A stretch of 64,000 nucleotides of DNA from Siphlonurus alternatus. Lineage: Eukaryota; Arthropoda; Insecta; Ephemeroptera; Siphlonuridae. The stretch's first letter is position 1. Each line of letters opens with the position of its first letter. The stretch is taken from assembly GCA_949825025.1 (NCBI GenBank), contig OX463784.1, forward strand, positions 22,627,868 through 22,691,867, given 5' to 3'. Both the position numbers and the translations under genes were made by a program. The notes under the pieces are model-generated. The model saw only the letters and a list, made by a program, of their open reading frames with translations. It was not told where the DNA came from and made no database searches. Positions 56,216 through 64,000 of this stretch are shown here, in pieces.

Positions 56216-56607
56216 GGTAGAGATAACACACGGATCAGCTGTTCGACGTAGTCCCCCCTTTGATTAACAGGTAAACCTTAGCAAACACAAAGGTTTTAAA
56301 AAAATTTGAGAGGCAGATTTTAGATTTTATTATAGCGAGAAAAAAAAATCAAAACAATTATATAATAAACGTCGAGCCATATATATTTTTTTAATTAAGT
56401 TTTTAAGTTTGTATCTCCGTGGGAAATTGATATATAGCTATATATGCTGAAAATTAAAAAAATTAATTGAAAACAATCAGCTCGATCGTTTAATTGTTTT
56501 GAAATATTTTCTATCACAAAAAAAAATCAGAATTTTTGTGAATTTGCTAAGGTTTACATATTAATCAAAGGGGACTATGTTGAACAGCTGATTCGCGTTA
56601 TCTCTAC
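56216..56607. repeat. TTAA-flanked foldback, GGTAGAGATAAC family
   Basis: TTAA at 56212-56215 and 56608-56611. GGTAGAGATAACACACGG pairs with the complement of CGCGTTATCTCTAC; arms include CTGTTCGACGTAGTCCCCCC and TTTGATTAACAGGTAAACC. Confidence 0.82.
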
Positions 56608-56619
56608 TTAAAAAAAAAT

Positions 56620-56988
56620 GCTTTTAAAACCTCTAGTCATGCTTGATACATCTTGACCTCATTCACCTCATTGATTTGACAGCAGCAGCAAGAGGTCATC
56701 AGGTCAATCTCTACATAGCTGTTTTATAGCTATTTTAAAATATAAATTTGTGCAGGTTAAGTGGAACTGTTATGAATCAAAATTCTTTTACTTCTAGTTT
56801 TACCTTAGGAAACTCATCGCAGTTGCATTAATTTAGCTTACTTAAAAAATAAATATTTCTTGAAAATATACCGCCTTGAGGTTAGGCAACTTATTCAGCA
56901 TCTAAATTGATCAAGAAAAATTCTCTAAGTATATTTAATTATTTTAATTGTATAAATATTAATTATAAATGCCTTGTTAATTAGTAAC

Positions 56989-57032
<44 letters not shown>

Positions 57033-58140
57033 TGTTTTTAAGTGTTTCAGTGTTTTTTCAATGTTGTAAAATGACGTAATCGATGTTGTACTTATAATGC
57101 AGCCTGCAGTGATCGAATAAATGAATTAAATTGAATTGAATTAATTATTATAATAATATGCTCCTTATTATTGTATTATATAAGTTTATTTTTATATTAT
57201 TGTTTCACCCAGTATATAAACATAATTACAATGTTATAAAACATAATAATATATGCTGGTTAAAAGCAGCATTAAAAGCATCAATTATATCAAATTTAAA
57301 ACTGTTTCACAGTTACATGAAATTTATACCTATAAGTTATAAGATTATACCTTATTTTTTTGTTAATTTAAAAATTATAATTAATTATTATTCAAATTCA
57401 TTATTATCATTATTATTAATATTACAGAGCTACAGAGATAAAGCTAGAAAATTTCCTATAGAGGCGTGTCAAGGTTTCTTGGTTTATCAGATGTGTTAAT
57501 ATCTGCATTTAATAAAAAATTATAAAAATTATTTTAAATACATTCTTAATCAAAAATGCCAGTGATGTTAAGCATGATTAGAATACATTTTGATGTCAAC
57601 ATTAAAAAACATGTAACATATTGTTGAAAAAATACAATTATTAAGAAAATATATATTATAGACAACCTGTGTATACAATTTTTGTTCTGTATATTTTATT
57701 ACATGTCAAGTTATTATTATTTCCGAATTTTTTCATATTTTTTGTAATCCCTTATCACTTCAAATCGTGCTGCAAAATGCATGTGACGACATCATGTTTT
57801 TAAAATTTTAACTTTAATGTAAATGTATCTTAATTTTATATTAAATTAACCAAGAAAAATATAATAAAATAAAAATTAGTCAAAAAGTCAAAAGCAAATA
57901 ATTAACATAAAAACATACGGTAAGAAAATACATGAATATGACGTCACAGTGTTTTGCAGTATGATTTTAAGGGTGTTATAGAGTTCAAAGAATATAAAAA
58001 CATTTACAATACAAAAGTTTATGTTCTTTATTAAATAAAATATAAATATGCGATACAGCAATACATGTAGGCTCTCCACATTGTAAAAGATAGATTAATC
58101 ATGAAAATTAGAACATCTTGTATTAAGTATTAAGCAATAC
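56620..58140. other. Intergenic DNA, no gene seen
   Basis: Contains a (TA)n run at about 56992-57028 and a GAATAAATGAATTAAATTGA-type tail near 57117. The frame at 57158-57499 is AT-rich low complexity and not supported. Confidence 0.5.
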
Positions 58141-58147
58141 AATTAAT

Positions 58148-58425
58148 AGAGTATTAACCTCAATTGTTTTGCAAAAATGAATAGAAGGTACAAAGTTATC
58201 TGATACTCTGATTTTTTCAGATTTTTTAGAACCCGGGAAGTATTGCTAAAAAGTTTTACTGTAATCGGGTTTGAACCCACGCCCCTTGTAGGCGTCTCTC
58301 TCTATTTTTTTTTTTTTAATAGTTCCCTGACTCTAAAAAATCTGAAAAAAAAAATCAAAGTAGCATAACTTTGCTGCACCCTCTATTCATTTCTGTAATA
58401 ATTTTTTTTTAAGTCAATACTCCAT
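58148..58425. repeat. Foldback MITE, GGGTGCAAAG family, at the 3' end of DUF1397 gene 2
   Basis: AGAGTATTAACCTCAATTG / AAGTCAATACTCC ends. The loop contains, on the minus strand, GGCGTGGGTTCAAACCCGAT, a tRNA T-arm/B-box-like stretch. It begins only about 30 bp past the gene's stop codon. Confidence 0.75.
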
Positions 58426-58430
58426 TTCCT

Positions 58431-58436
58431 TTTATT
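58431..58436 (-). promoter_or_regulatory. Candidate polyadenylation signal of DUF1397 gene 2
   Basis: AATAAA on the minus strand, about 20 nt after the stop at 58455. Confidence 0.45.
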
Positions 58437-58454
58437 CCATTGATATTCACTTTT

Positions 58455-63873
<5,419 letters not shown>

Positions 63874-64000
63874 GTTCGATGCGCAACTGTCTCTAAAATG
63901 TTAATTTAATTCAGAAGTACGTCCTCGTTTATCTGTACATGCGCAACAAACATGTCAGATTTCCTAGAATCATTTTTGTTTTGGACATTTGCCATGTTGA
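63874..64000 (-). promoter_or_regulatory. 5' flank of DUF1397 gene 2
   Basis: Sequence immediately upstream of the ATG on the minus strand; no TATA box or initiator that I can single out. Promoter position is inferred only. Confidence 0.25.

Noticed and set aside
57158..57499. 113-aa frame
   Set aside because: Very AT-rich (Ile/Leu/Tyr/Asn-rich) with no domain; consistent with chance in this base composition.

Overview
This is a window of AT-rich animal nuclear DNA with large spliced genes, GT/AG introns and very dense transposable-element debris. The best organism guess is an arthropod. Two minus-strand genes encode proteins like the insect/crustacean 27 kDa hemolymph glycoproteins (DUF1397), and a plus-strand gene encodes an IFRD (interferon-related developmental regulator) protein. 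I cannot name the species. A non-insect arthropod such as a crustacean is plausible but unproven. All family assignments come from reading translated exons and from memory of the families; no search was run.

Layout. 1-12.4 kb: the 3' eight coding exons of an IFRD1/2 homologue on the + strand (first exon upstream of the window), ending at a TGA at 11839. Each of the eight introns visible here carries exactly one C/D-box snoRNA-like element in the same orientation as the host gene (C box ATGATGA, D box CTGA, closing stem). All eight share an antisense stretch matching a conserved 28S rRNA segment. This is the most interesting system in the window: a protein gene doubling as an eight-copy host for one guide RNA. 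12.4-19.2 kb: AT-rich intergenic DNA with foldback elements. 19.2-38 kb: a six-exon DUF1397 gene on the - strand (295 aa) with a signal peptide, 12 cysteines and a GPI-anchor-like tail; its first intron is about 12 kb. 38-58.4 kb: a nest of transposable elements. It holds 5S-rRNA-derived SINEs, a LINE 3' fragment, a 4.1 kb foldback built on 119-bp palindrome-containing repeats and itself split by a 1.6 kb foldback, a 3.3 kb foldback with two more foldbacks inside, and a hAT-like element with a perfect 8-bp target duplication. 58.4-63.9 kb: a second DUF1397 gene on the - strand (270 aa), a tandem paralogue with identical intron phases and the same 12 cysteines but no GPI-like tail.

How it works together. 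The IFRD gene is expected to give both an mRNA and, from its introns, snoRNAs guiding rRNA 2'-O-methylation. The two DUF1397 genes are secreted or surface cysteine-rich proteins that arose by duplication and were pushed apart by about 20 kb of mobile DNA. Most short open frames elsewhere are accidents in AT-rich or repeat sequence.
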